The notes beneath the pieces are model-generated. The model did no database searches. It saw only the letters and a program-made list of their open reading frames with translations, and was not told the DNA's origin. A stretch of DNA of 64,000 nt from Trichaptum fuscoviolaceum (Eukaryota > Basidiomycota > Agaricomycetes > Hymenochaetales > Trichaptaceae). Positions 34,863 to 46,675 of the stretch are shown here, piece by piece. The stretch is taken from NCBI GenBank assembly GCA_910574455.1, contig CAJSYZ010000011.1:2356001-2420000 (forward strand), read 5' to 3'. Both the position numbers and the translations under genes were made by a program. Every line of letters begins with the position of its first letter. The stretch's first letter is position 1.

Positions 34863-35233
34863 TGTGTTCGGAATTTCGGACCATTCCCATACTATAGTAG
34901 TATTATTCAGTGACCGAAATGTGATGTAAGAGTGTATATCTAAATCTTCATGCTGTTCTACTCGTTGCTGATGATGAACGGTATTTGGACTATCGGGATG
35001 GGATTAGTGTTTATTGGAAAACTTAAAGTTGGATGCACACATATGTTCATTAATAGTATTTTATATCTCATGCACAATATTATACCGCGCCGTACCTATC
35101 AGACTCTTGTGAGCTTTAACAGCCCGAGACCTCATAATCCCAGCCCTCATGAAAGGCCCGAACATGAACAATTTGAAGCAGATGGAGGAGACAAGAATCC
35201 GTTCCGAGGCGACAAGTACATGTAAGAGAACAT
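34863..35233. other. Short intergenic stretch before the TIR element
   Basis: Nothing recognisable. A 91-codon plus-strand frame (34950-35225) ends with a charged stretch but has no family feature. Confidence 0.4.
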
Positions 35234-36412
35234 CACCGTCCCGGCGGAAATCTGACAAGGGCCTTGTAACACGCTTATCAATGTGTTATAAGCACATATA
35301 ACACCCTAACATGTGTTGTAATATTTTTTTTCCTGATAACTGTCCTCAAGAAAGATTATAATCTACTTATAATCATCCGTAACCTTATGAGCATGTTATA
35401 ACATTTAGAAATATAATGGGCTGCAACCGGTTGCAGATTTAAGCAGTTCCTGTCACACTTTATTATATATATTGAAATAACATATATTGTAATTAAATAA
35501 TTAAATAATACACATATGCATGTTATCTACACTAGCTACGAAAACGTATGTCCAGGAGCAGAACCAGAACCAGAACCAAAGATCAACAGTTAGAACCAGA
35601 GCCAGGGTCAAAGCCAGCCAGTCAAAGCCCAAGCCAGAGTGCAGAACCAACAAGGCAAGATAACAGAACCAGAGCCAGAGCCAGAGCCAGTAAACATGTT
35701 CCACAAAGTGCGCACCCATTTGACTCTGCCCACTACCCACTATCCAGCTCAAGCAATCGTCCCGGAAGACGTGCGCAACTCTGTTGCGCCGTCCCACTGC
35801 AAAGGGGTCAGCTACAAAGGATGGGAAAGGAAGCTCACCAGAAGGACACTTCATTCTCGACGCCGTCAATGAAGGAGACATCTGAGTTTTCGGTACGCCT
35901 AGTGCGCCATCCTTAACAACTGCCCCAACAACGCAAATGAAGACACCAGAGTCAAGCCTGGACGCAAACCATCCGACGACGGTGCCTAGTACCTAGAATG
36001 CTAAGAGTCAGCTAACGGAACCAACTACAATGAGTGAACTTACCTCGTGAGGTGGCAGCCTTTAGAGGGCAAGGCGTAATGGGCACGGGGGAAGTAACAT
36101 GTCTACTATTTGGCATTATTTGTGCCATGTTCGTGTTTTTGGTTGAGGGTGGGACTTCACTGACTTAGTAACGTCCGGGAGAGAGATAACCGGGACAATA
36201 ATGTTATCCCGGTCTGGAAAGCATGTTATAATCTTATTACAATCTCTTTATAATCCTTATTTAGTATCATAAGCCTTGAATAAGACTTAAAAGATGATTA
36301 CAATAGCCTTATCAGCTCCTGTATATTGTAAGTACATTGCAAGTGCCTTGTAAGTACTTTGTAACATCACATAACGGTTAAGGTGGTGCATAACATTTCC
36401 GCCTTCCCGGTG
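35234..36412. mobile_element. Non-autonomous TIR element (1179 bp)
   Basis: Ends are inverted: CACCGTCCCGGCGGAAAT at 35234-35251, and the complement of 36395-36412 reads CACCGGGAAGGCGGAAAT, 14 of 18 bases equal. Both ends are flanked by AT, a possible 2-bp duplication. The subterminal regions repeat TTATAATC, GTTATAAC and CTTGTAA words in both orientations (35265-35410 and 36215-36365). The centre has an AACCAGAGCC-type microsatellite (35550-35695) and no convincing protein. A stem CCGGGA/TCCCGG lies at about 36188-36210. I infer a deletion derivative or MITE of an unknown family. Confidence 0.6.
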
Positions 36413-37011
36413 ATGAAAGAACTTAGAACAACTTGAAGTCCTCTTCGAACTGCCACAGCCTGAGACTTGAGTACATGACGTCGATCATTCGCTTCCAAAT
36501 TCGGCAACTTCTTCAACTTCTTCAGGTCGGCAAACGACATCATGTTCCACCGCTGACAACAGCGACGAGTAGTTCGTGTCGCTGCTACTACTAGTATCAT
36601 GATCACTTCTATTTGTGACATCCCTCCTGGATGTCGGTATACGTCTCGCAGTGGTCGTTGTCAAGAGATTATGCTGGTCGCGACTCCATAAGCGCAGTAT
36701 TTTCAGAGTCGTTATTCTGGAGCTGAGATTCAATGATTCGAACCCATTTAAGTTGCCAATCAGAGGTTACTTGACTTACTGTCTGCGCATCAAGGTAAAT
36801 TTCAGCCAGTCTTCTTCTGCGTTTATGACACATACACACACTGCATAGCGACATCCAGATTGGCGCCCAGCGCCCATGCTGATTCAAGTTGCCGCGCCAA
36901 CTTCAAGGGTCGACTGTCCTGTGATGTCTACGTCTCACTGGGTATATATAATGTATATGTGTTCTGTGCTGTCTACACGACACAATACAATCCCATCGGA
37001 CATGTTCATTA
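36413..37011. other. Intergenic region and metacaspase promoter
   Basis: No gene seen. It has TTCAAGTT and CAACTTCAAG words and a TATATATAATGTATAT stretch near 36942-36958 that could be a core promoter. Confidence 0.4.
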
Positions 37012-37055
37012 ATGCCCAACATTCCCGTCACCGTCAACATGCTCGCAGACTGTGA
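37002..37055 (+). promoter_or_regulatory. Upstream ORF overlapping the metacaspase start
   Basis: An ATG at 37002, ten bases before the chosen start at 37012 and in another frame, opens a 17-codon reading frame that ends with TGA at 37053-37055. If transcribed, it would overlap the main start and could lower translation. It depends on the true transcription start. Confidence 0.4.
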
Positions 37056-38905
37056 TTTCACAGAGTTTGAGCCTGAAGCCTCTGTACTTGATGACGATTT
37101 CCTTCAAACTCCTGCTCTAACGAGAGGAAATTCGGCTGTGTCATCATATGAAGATCAAGTTCAGATCTCTGACGGGGAACTAGCATCGTAAGCTGTACAG
37201 TGTCTGGCCCACATTCGCCCCGTTTTGATTTTCTTGACAGCTCGCTGGATGCGTTATCAAATCTCTTCCTTTCAGAAGACATTGTTCAGCTTTCGATTCC
37301 AGGAACCCCTCCAAATGAGTTAGACTGGGCGGCAGATGAGGTTCTAGGCGATGGGCCCGTAATCTACGAGGAACCGGAGGATTTCCTACCCGAGGACTTA
37401 ACGCATTCGTCACTTGAAGTAGATTTGGAAGGCCCTAGGCGCAGGGCTTTGCTGGTGAGACAACCCATCTAATCTTCCTCTCTCAAAACTTTATTTCTCT
37501 ACTTAGATTGGTATCAAATACGACAGAAACCCGCGAACACGAAAATCGATTAGACGACTGAAGGGGTCGCATACTGATGTCGATGAAGTGAAGAAGCTGC
37601 TGGAAGGTTGGCTTTCCCACTCCCTTCCTTTCTATCAAGACTAATTTGCCGAATACATAGGAACATTTGGCTGGAGTAAAAGCTGCTTCACGGTCCTAAA
37701 AGATGATGGAGGCCAGAGGCATCTGCAGCCTACATTACTTAATATGGTATGTCCATGCTTATCCTTTGTTTACTGAAGCTTACCGGGTTGCTTGTAGAGA
37801 AAAGAGCTGAAGACATTAGTCAAGGATACTCAGCCCGGAGACCAGCTGTTCCTTTACTGTAAGCGACGTCTCCTCTTTCATCCTGACTGATGTAGTCATT
37901 AAACGGAATCTTTATGTTTCAAGTCTCTGGACACGGGACGCAGGTGAAGGATGAGGATGGTGATGAGGAGGATGGCCTGGATGAAGGTATGCACAGTGCG
38001 CGAGGACAGACAAGCGTATATTGATTCCAGAACCGATGAAACTTTCAAGGTTTAGTGACATGTGATGGCCAAATGCTTATCGATGATGAATTGCATGACA
38101 TACTGGTTAAACCACTGCCTGCAGGATGCCGTCTTACAGTATGTATTTCTGCGCTCATCACGCTTCTCATACTAACAGTTTACTAGGCGCTTTTTGATTG
38201 TTGTACCTCTGGAACAGGGCTGGGTATGTATCTTTATCATTATCGCCGGATCCAAAGTAATTCTCACAATTCCGCTATGCGTATGATGCAGATCTACCAT
38301 GGAATATGAATCCCCAACCAATCACTAGTCCCTCGTTCCTGGACTCAATAGGACGGAAAAAGAGTGACGGAGACGTTGTCCTCTTGGCCGCTTGCGAAGA
38401 CTCCGCAAGAGCCTATGAGGACCCTGACCCGGACGATTCGGAGCGGCGAGTAAGAGGATTGTTAACTTTGGTGAGTCCTGTCACCCTGCTCTCTGGTCCT
38501 TTTCTTATGCAGCGTTGCAGGCATTTATCAACAGCTTTAGTGAGAACATTTTCACCCCTTGAGCCAGAGACACAATTTAACGATAATATTTCCAGAAACT
38601 CGTCGAAGACATAAATACAATGAACTACTCAGTTACGTAACGTACGCTTTCCCTAATACACACAAGAGTATGTTGCTTATGACTATGTCCTCTTTCAGAA
38701 CGCAACTGGATCAGCAGGAGAAGAAGCAGAAGCCTCAGGTACGATGCCTACCGTCATATTCTCAGTAAAGCTAGACACAACTCATTCATGCTTGCCTTCC
38801 ATAGTTGTCAAGTTCGCATGAACTAGTGAGTACATTCAGCTTCTTCTGACATTTCTGAGCTCATTACACCTTTCCCAGAATATGGACGATTTCTTCGATT
38901 TGTGA
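37012..38905 (+). CDS. Type I metacaspase (caspase-like cysteine peptidase, 385 aa)
   Basis: Fourteen exons: 37012-37187, 37241-37454, 37507-37606, 37661-37746, 37798-37858, 37924-37986, 38050-38138, 38187-38223, 38292-38470, 38521-38539, 38596-38641, 38699-38738, 38805-38825 and 38879-38905. Metacaspases cut after Arg or Lys and act in stress, protein quality control and cell death. After an acidic N-terminal region of about 130 residues comes RRRALLIGIKYDRNP, then LFLYFSGHGTQVKDEDGDEE with His (about H216). DDELHDILVKPLPAGCRLT leads to ALFDCCTSGTGLDLPW with the nucleophile at about C269. It ends QLSSSHEL..NMDDFFDL. The prodomain lacks the Q/N-rich sequence seen in yeast Mca1. The residue after the catalytic Cys is Thr where most metacaspases have His. 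Very short exons of 19-46 nt make the C-terminal joins less certain. Confidence 0.88.
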
Positions 38906-40050
38906 CCTCCTTCCCGTATTGCTGTACTCAGCTATATGATCCAAATCTAGCCTCAACTTTTGCTCTCATAAATAAGTATGTACTATTCGCAAAATATTTA
39001 AAACTCGGACTTTTGATATATTTGTTATCGGGACATTGCATAAACTGTACTGTACTTGTGTGCTTATTCATATTGTTTTATTATCCTTTATTATTTTAAG
39101 AGTGTACATATAATAAATACGGCATGATTCCAGCAGGATTAGATAGTAAAAAAAGTCATAAGTCAGTGTGAAAGATGATTATTTGTAAGATCAAAATCGT
39201 AATTCGATGTGCAGTTTGTCGAAAGGCACAGACCTGTCGTGGTGCATAAGAATGTGCCGTATCCAGACTATTATCCACTCATCAGTATAGCGTGTGGCGA
39301 TCATGATGGCACATACGTCCATTAGCACGACGGTCGATCGCATTGCCCGTCCGCGCCTTGTCTTTCTACTCGTAAGGAAAAACTCAAGATTCGCTTGAAC
39401 GACCGGTGTTTTGGAAGGCTTACGCTGCTGCTAGAGCCACAATATTTTAATTGCATTTCAGACAAGCAATGTCAATTCTTGTTAAATACCACCGTCGTAG
39501 TCAAGTTCATAGAGGTAAAGAAACAAGGTTCAGTGCGGAGATACTATATTCCCACGCACTCAAGTCCTCCGAGTCGTCACGGTGACACGCACGCTTTAAG
39601 CACGTGACATTCTCGTGCCTCGTTACCAGGTACTATGTACGTCATCATCACGACTGGCATGTGATTGAAGTTCTACTGCCAATGAGAGTCCGCTTTTGGA
39701 AATCTCTGCCAAGTGTTTCCACTTTCAAGTTCTCAGAGTTCTCGCTTTGCATTCCTTTGCTTCTCACCACTCGCTCTCTTTTATTCGAACATATAATCCT
39801 ATATACTTCTTTGACTGTCTTTTTCATAGCTTGAAAACTGAAAGCTCACTGTCTGAGCAACATCTACTGTACGTGCCATGCTTCTACTATTGTCAGAAGA
39901 CCGCCCGTAACAAATGAACAGGCACAAACCATCACGACATTGTGCAAAGTTGTTTCAGTCTTCAAATACTTGACAGTGACGTTCAACATACTGTACGTGG
40001 CAGAAAAAAAAAGTCTGTCAGCTTGGGATCTCTAGAGCTCTGTGCATCAC
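38906..40050. other. Intergenic region, no gene seen
   Basis: AT-rich between 38960 and 39180, as expected after a 3' end. Plus-strand frames at 39395-39917 overlap one another and show no family feature. Confidence 0.5.
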
Positions 40051-41608
40051 ATGGCAAGAGTACCAGTGATAGGACGTCTATACGTCCGTGAATACTTTGC
40101 GGTCATTTTTGGTTGCCTTTTCATTGGGTTCGAGGCACTTCTACGCTTCGCTATCTTCTTCCTTCCAAGACCTGTGATCCGATGGTTCCACGACCGAACT
40201 CGCCAAATTTTCAACCATTATTTTGTTACAAGAGGGAATTCGAGTACGACGTTCGTCTCGAACGAAGAGCAACGACTCGCCGATAAGATCAGAGTGGCGT
40301 TGGACTTTGAGGAGCTCTGCGATATCTTTGGGTATCAACATGAAGAGCACGTTGTCCAGACAAAGGATGGCTATCTCTTGGGCATCCACCGCATACCGTG
40401 TAGGAAGGGCGAACGCAACCTGAATAGCGGTATGAGCCCGGGGAAGAACGTACACAAGCCAGTCGTATACTTGCACCACGGTTTGCTAATGTGCTCCGAT
40501 GTGTTTCTGTGCACAACAAGTGCTCACCGTTCGTTGCCACTTATGCTTGCGGAGGCTGGTTATGATGTTTGGTTGGGGAACAACCGTGGCAACAAATACT
40601 CGAAGAAACACGTTACTCACCATCCCTATTCTTCGCACTTTTGGTACTCATCTTGTCTTGCGTCGAACTTCGAACTTGTGCACTTATTCAGCATAATCGT
40701 ACAGGAACTTCTGCATCGACGAGTTTGCGCGATATGATATTCCCGACAGCATTGAATATATCTTGAAAGTCACCGGGGAGAAAAGCTTGAGTTATATTGG
40801 ATTTAGTCAGGGTACAGCTCAGGCTTTCGCCGCCCTTAGCATTTGCCCGACTTTGAACACCAAAGTGGACGTGTTTGTTGCGCTCGCTCCTGCGATGAGC
40901 CCGCCTGGACTGTCTGCGCCGATCGTCGACGGTCTCATGAAAGCTTCGTACGTTTTTCCTTCTCCTTAGCATGAATCGTTGACTAATTTCCTTGTTATAA
41001 TCAGTCCAGCTTTGCTTTATCTCTTCTTTGGGCGTCGATCCATCCTCTCGTCTGCAATCATGTGGCAAGGTATCCTCTATCCTCCGATATTTGCTTCCAT
41101 AATCGACAGCTCTTTGAGGTTCCTCTTTGCTTGGACGGGCAACAACATCACACCCTCGCAAAAGGTCGCGGCATACGCTCACTTGTACTCTTTCGCGTCC
41201 ACAAAGTCCGTGGTGCACTGGTTCCAGATTATGCGTAATGCGGCGTTCCAGATGTACGACGACGACGTGCAAGCAAGTGCTACGCCGAAGGTGAAAGGTG
41301 AAAGCGGAGGGTCGACACGTTTCTACTACCGTCCAGCACGCTTCCCAACCCGCAATATCTCCACGCCCGTTGTACTATTATACGGAACGAATGACTCCCT
41401 TGTTGACATCGACGTGATGGCAAGCCAGTTGCCGGAACAGACTATCAAGAAACCGCTTGAGGGCTACGAGCACGTTGACATAATGTGGGGCGCGAATGTG
41501 GACAAGGATGTGATTCCTGAGGTGTTGAAGTCATTGAAAGCGTATGCGCGGCGACCTGCCCGTATAGCTGACGTTGTGGATAAAATGCCTACGGTCAACG
41601 GCTACTGA
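40051..41608 (+). CDS. Steryl ester / acid lipase-like hydrolase (479 aa)
   Basis: Resembles the TGL1/YEH steryl ester hydrolases and mammalian acid lipases, which release sterol and fatty acid from lipid-droplet esters. Three exons: 40051-40643, 40705-40947 and 41005-41608. The N-terminus has a hydrophobic anchor (YFAVIFGCLFIGFEALLRFA), as in membrane-bound yeast Yeh/Tgl1. Then come VQTKDGYLLGIHRIP and VVYLHHGLLMCSDVF (HG oxyanion motif), YDVWLGNNRGNKYSKKH and FWNFCIDEFARYDIPDSI. The nucleophile elbow is YIGFSQGT (about S232). The Asp is likely in LLYGTNDSLVDIDV and the His in EGYEHVDIMWG. All family landmarks are present. The ATG at 40051 is the first in frame. Probably located at the endoplasmic reticulum or lipid droplets. 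Confidence 0.9.
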
Positions 41609-42633
41609 TGGTGTGTTTTTCTTGCACACATTAGCTAGTATACCCCTATGTGCACTGATATCATATACCATCACATTTAATTTGTCTCGTTTCTTGACGT
41701 TTTATAAAAGTCCAACTATTCCTAGCTCAGTTGAGTCCTCCCATCGACGGGTGCAAACCGAGCCGTAATCAATCACAACACGTATCAGTACGGTGCACCT
41801 GCCGGTCTATCCCCACATTTTATCCCGCGGTAATGAAGAGCCAGGCTAACATCTCCACTGGATTGTGTTCCATGCAATGCTGCTTGTGTCTACAACGCAT
41901 TTAAAACGTGAATGCACGATCGACAAAACTTCGGCGCTGAACGTCAAGAGTCGAACGTTAAGATGATGGAGCGGCGTTCAGAATGTTGTCGCATTAGGTG
42001 TGAAAGTCAGTCCTTTCTTTGAATAACGCTTTTAAGGTAAAAAGTTGTGGATGGGAAAGGAGTATGCTCATGATGAGTCATGAACGTTGTGAACGGGCAA
42101 CAATGATCGGTCATAAGCACTTCCAGTCAAGCACTTCGGCAAAGACATTGGAAACGACAATACTAAACGACGCTGACGACGACGTGGAAAGATACGATAT
42201 AGTTGGTTTATGATATATTGTGCACATAAAACACCTACATACGACAGAATACAATGGCGAAAGCACAGGAACATGTTAAGGCAATAAGATAGCAGTAATG
42301 GCAAGGCAGAAACAAAACAAACAATGAGAACACAGGAAGTGAGTGCGTGTCGATTATGATACAGCTGGAAAGCGTCCCCAAGAAACAAAGAGAAAACTAG
42401 ACCGAATATCATATGGTGCGTGTGTTTAGAGTATTGGTTGAGACGAAAACTATATGCAGGTGCTAGTATGTCATGTTAGATGGGTGCAGGTGATGATAAT
42501 GTAAAAGATGAAGGTGTTAATGGATAAGGAGAGGGTGGTGACTATGCATTGGAGGCTGAGTTTGACAGCTTGCGTTCCCTTAAGAAAGAGTGGCGTAAGT
42601 CAAATTTTCCAAATGTATCGCCGGCGAAAGAGG
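41609..42633. other. Intergenic region between convergent genes
   Basis: No gene seen. It contains the 3' ends of the lipase (plus) and the SLATT protein (minus). A 114-codon minus frame at 42068-42412 is hydrophobic but lacks coding character. Confidence 0.45.
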
Positions 42634-43934
42634 TTATACGGACCCGTTGCCATTCCCTAGGAGATGCTCGTAGTCTTCTCGTAATCTATCGATTCTATCG
42701 TCGTAGTCGTGTCCGGTCTCGAAACCGTGATCTTGCACGAAGGCCTCACATTCTCGGATATATCGTTGCAAGTCCTTCACTCTGCTAATCGAAAGTTCCG
42801 GCTCATTGGACCCACGTGCGCGGGCGAGATACGACGCGACGACTGTACCAGCTCCGCCGAGAACGGAGGTCATCACTTGCGGCTGTACCAAGCTCAGAGC
42901 GAAGAAAATGTGGTGAAACTAGTAATGACGTACGTTTTTGGCAACCGCAGACAGGCCGGTGATGAGTGCGCTTATGAGCACTTGTAAGCCGATGGCAATG
43001 TTGAGCGCGTAACTCGTTACTCGCGCTATCAGAAGACGGAGAGGGCAAATTTCCATGGGTGAGCGTGATAACCAAGGTGTATCAAAAACCTAAACTGACC
43101 TTTTCTACTCGAACTCGCCTCTTCTTTCTTCGCGTTCTCAATGGTTGGCCGCATACGCTCTTCTACTGTCCTCGGTCCGCGCTAATATCCGATAGATGAA
43201 AAGAAAACCACATGACGATCGACATAGATTCGATTATGCAAGAGGGGATGAAAATTTTGTCAGAGAGCGCGTAGAGACGTATAACCGAATTGGGAACTTA
43301 CCGGGCTTGGCACCCTCTCCGGCACAATCCAGTCAAGGCCAGTATTCGCCCTCGATGCGGTCGGACGCGACCTAAGTTCTCTGGCACGACCTACGCCGTC
43401 ACCGTTGCCATCGGGCATGGTCAAGGCTATCGGTAACGGACTGACTTGGTGGAGGCCGAGCTCGAGCTCACGGCCCGACGGACTCATTGGTTGCTCATCT
43501 AAAGGAGATTTCTCCATAGACGATGAATCGGAGCGAGTACCACGGAAAGGAACCCGCGTTTGATCGGGGAGCGGTCGAGAACCTACAGTCCGAGAGCGTG
43601 CGAGTGTGGGAGGAGGTAGAGGAGGGGGGGCCGACGTGCTTTGAGGGGGCCCAACGATGGAAACGCGCTGCCCTTCCTGTATCTGTGACATAGGTGGAGG
43701 TGCTCTGGAGAACGATGGTGGGAGTGGTGTGCCCGCCCCAAGACCAGTGTTGCCGCCTACATTGTTCGCATTCGAGCCAGAGCCTTGCGAATGCCTGTTA
43801 TTTTCGGGTTCGGTCCCAGGCAGAGGAGGAAGGGGATGTCTCGTTTCACCAGACATGCTGAAGAGCGTGTCACGATCCTGCTCGTCCTCGCGGCTTGAGT
43901 TCCGCAGGGAGGGGTTACTGTGACCACGATACAT
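42634..43934 (-). CDS. Fungal SLATT-type two-transmembrane protein (351 aa)
   Basis: Four exons: 43934-43302, 43181-43100, 43025-42934 and 42882-42634, joined in phase. Residues 1-211 are disordered and Pro/Ser/Arg-rich. The C-terminal third has a short charged helix (TVEERMRPTIENAKKEE), then a first membrane helix (SYALNIAIGLQVLISALITG) and a second (VMTSVLGGAGTVVASYLARA). A conserved cytosolic segment follows: RGSNEPELSISRVKDLQRYI, ECEAFVQDHG and LREDYEHLLG. From memory these blocks match the fungal version of the SMODS and SLOG-associating 2TM effector (SLATT/DUF4231-like) domain. In bacteria, SLATT proteins are predicted pore-forming effectors in nucleotide-signalling defence systems. The fungal role is unknown. 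No nucleotide-sensing partner is adjacent. The long disordered N-terminus suggests regulation by partners or phosphorylation. Confidence 0.78.
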
Positions 43935-46675
43935 GTCCCTTTATAACCTTCGCGCCTTTATGAATGAACTGTGCTTCGCTTCGTGACTCCTCCGGGGATG
44001 TTGGGCGGCTCGCCTACTGAGATAATCTCTTGGGGCTTTCGTATGCAGGGATCAGAAGCGATGTTGTACTCGACACGTATTGAATTAGAGAGCCACTCCC
44101 GCAGTCAGTCAACAGTCCAATCCTCGGGATCGAAGCAGATCGCGTCCCAATGGGCGGCCCGTATTTAGACAAAGAAGTGGGAACGAAGGGAAGCGACTGT
44201 CGAGGAGATCCAGGCGAAACCTACTAATGAGAAGCCGAACTGATAGGTCAAGAAGTCAACGCAAAGCGCTCGAGCTCGTGGGGATCGTGTGTTTGCCTCC
44301 TCGCCTTGATGTGTGAGCGTGCATTCCGTGCAATCGTTCGAGTTCGAAGGTTTTATACTCATCAGAAATCTAATTTCCTTCCAGCAAAAGCTGAAGCGCT
44401 GTCTGGACTGCGCGCGAGGATCATTGCAAATGGCGGGACAATCCTAGAGGCGAAATGGACCTGAAATCAAGTGGATGAATACAATCGTGGTTCACGAAAT
44501 CCTAACTCTATTCTGGAGCAAAGTCCGATTAATTGTCACCGATAAGGGAAGGAACGATTGGTCTCCGGCCGGTTCGCACGAGCCCGATTGGATTGTTTTT
44601 CGCACTCTGTATCTGGCACTTTGCTTGGAAGCTCTCGGCCTCTATCCGGGAATCTTCACAGACGCTGACATCCGCATGCTGCCCTCCGCGATATCGTATC
44701 CACAGCGCTCAGAAGTGGTCCAGAATATGTACAGAAACAACATTCTCTACACTTCTGAAGTTCTTGATCGAGGACGATCTGCATCGGTTAGCACACCGGA
44801 CGATACAAGAAATAATCAGTATATATGATAACCAAGCGATCAATAGAAATGTCGTGAGCACCGGGAGCAAATGAGCATTTCTGATTTGGATTTCAAAATT
44901 TTCAATCAATCATCTTTCATATTCCAGGTATCCAGGGCGGTGACACTAACGTATATCGCATGTCCGAGAAATTTGTCTCGGCCTTGTGGACTAATCTACA
45001 TAACAGTCAGCATCAATTGCATCAATATTTTATAGCCTCAATCTTCACCAGATAAGAAACATCGATAGATCATTTGCGGAACGAGAAAATATTGAAAGAG
45101 CGTCTTGCTAGAGTGATGCCAGAGTGAACCACGAAATAATCTTCCAAAGAGAAAAACCAACATTTGTGTGTTCATCGTGTACTGGACAGCTTGTATTACT
45201 TCTGCTACGAAGCATAACGCCGCAAACGCAAGCGGCGATCTTTTGGCCCTTACCAAACGACGTGCAGACTATAAGTGTCAGGAGGTAAACGGACATCCAG
45301 GTCTGGAGCTTAACAGCCCCGCAAAGTCCGGCCGAGAATGGCAGCCGCCAATCGGTTCCTCTTCATGATCTGAGCTTTGCATTCTGTCAATCAGCCCGCC
45401 CAGCCCGCACCAGGAACTGAGCGCGCCCATCATCAGGTTAGGAGTACGGTCAACAAACTCTGAACGACATGCGTCGGTCGCGACCAAATGCCGACCGTGT
45501 TTCCGGTGTGTCCAAGTGGGTCCGAATGTGAACCCGGCCATCGGTCACTCCACCACGCCCCAGTTGTTTTTAGAACAATAACTAGTAGTTGGCCACATGC
45601 GTTTGCCTCCGGAAGTAGGCCTTCTGCGAACTTGATGCGCAGGCCGAGACGTAAATCAAGGAGATGACCTAGAAGTAAAGAAGAACCAATGCAATAGGCT
45701 TGACCGGAAGAGCATCAGGAGGTAGGCACGTCAAAGTGGATGTCCGTCACTCTCCAATGGCAATCGTCGACCCTGACAGTGTCGCAGACAGAGCATGTAC
45801 TTAGCACTAAATGTATTAAGTAGAAAGCCGGTGGCGTCAAGCACTAGATTGAGTGTCCTGAGAGATGAATCCACATTTCGATGCCCTTGCAAGCCTGTGC
45901 AGGTTCCGACTCCAGCTGCGGCAATCATGATAACAATATCCGAACTCTTAGGCTAAGAGTTCGGATATTGTTACTGGCACACTGGCAGTAGCATGCTTCT
46001 GGTACCATCGATAAGCTGTTTTGCCAATGGGTACTAGCTGAGCGCCTGCTCTGAACAACTCTAGTGAAAGGAAGTTAGCACAGGCGCCGAAAACCCTGTG
46101 TATATGCGGTGTGTGGCAGTCCGTCTGAGAACGACAAAAGCGCAAAAAGACCCATGTCCTCGCAGAAACCGAGGATGTGGTCCGCTGGCAATGATAATAC
46201 TAGAAGCAACTGAATGTCTTCGATGACCTGTTCATTCTTAGATTCAAGTCAGCAATTCCATTCCACGAGTTACAATGCGAGCCTCTCAGAACTTGCCCAC
46301 ATGCATTCTTCCCCCAGACGTCGACGGCAGGTCCATATCTGATTTGTTCACTGTTGGTTATAATCCATGTTGTGGGCGAAGTCAACGAAAAGCAATGGGA
46401 AGTCGACATATGTTGTGTTTGCATTTGCACGTCTCCGTTATTCTCACGCCGCTGCGTTCGCCAACAGTTGACATAAATTATGATTCAAAAACATCCTCTA
46501 CTTAACCCTCGTAAAAACATACGTACTAAATTTCATAGTTTCAACTACTAGCAGATGAATTGTCGCGTATAGATATCAAAATAATCCTGCGGAAAAATAT
46601 AGCCGTCGAAACATTACCCAAAATATCCTGGAAATGGCCTCATAAAACAAGTATTCGAAATGCTTTCGAGACATT
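43935..46675. other. Long intergenic region, no supported gene
   Basis: Frames at 44475-44874 (two, overlapping) and several at 45038-46430 on both strands do not show splice-consistent extension or a known family. The only clear structure is the perfect inverted repeat at 45931-45973. Confidence 0.45.
45931..45973. repeat. Perfect 20-bp inverted repeat with 3-nt loop
   Basis: TAACAATATCCGAACTCTTA at 45931-45950 is followed by GGC and then by its exact complement at 45954-45973. A transcript would fold into a 20-bp hairpin. No U-run follows and no gene ends here, so it is not an obvious terminator. It could be a fold-back junction, a protein-binding palindrome or a small RNA source. Confidence 0.95.

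Noticed and set aside
35501..35881. 126-codon minus frame with Trp/Leu repeats
   Set aside because: It is the complement of the AACCAGAGCC microsatellite inside the TIR element.
44475..44874. Two overlapping plus-strand frames of about 115 codons
   Set aside because: Both are open at once in different frames, have no recognised domain and no convincing introns or neighbours.
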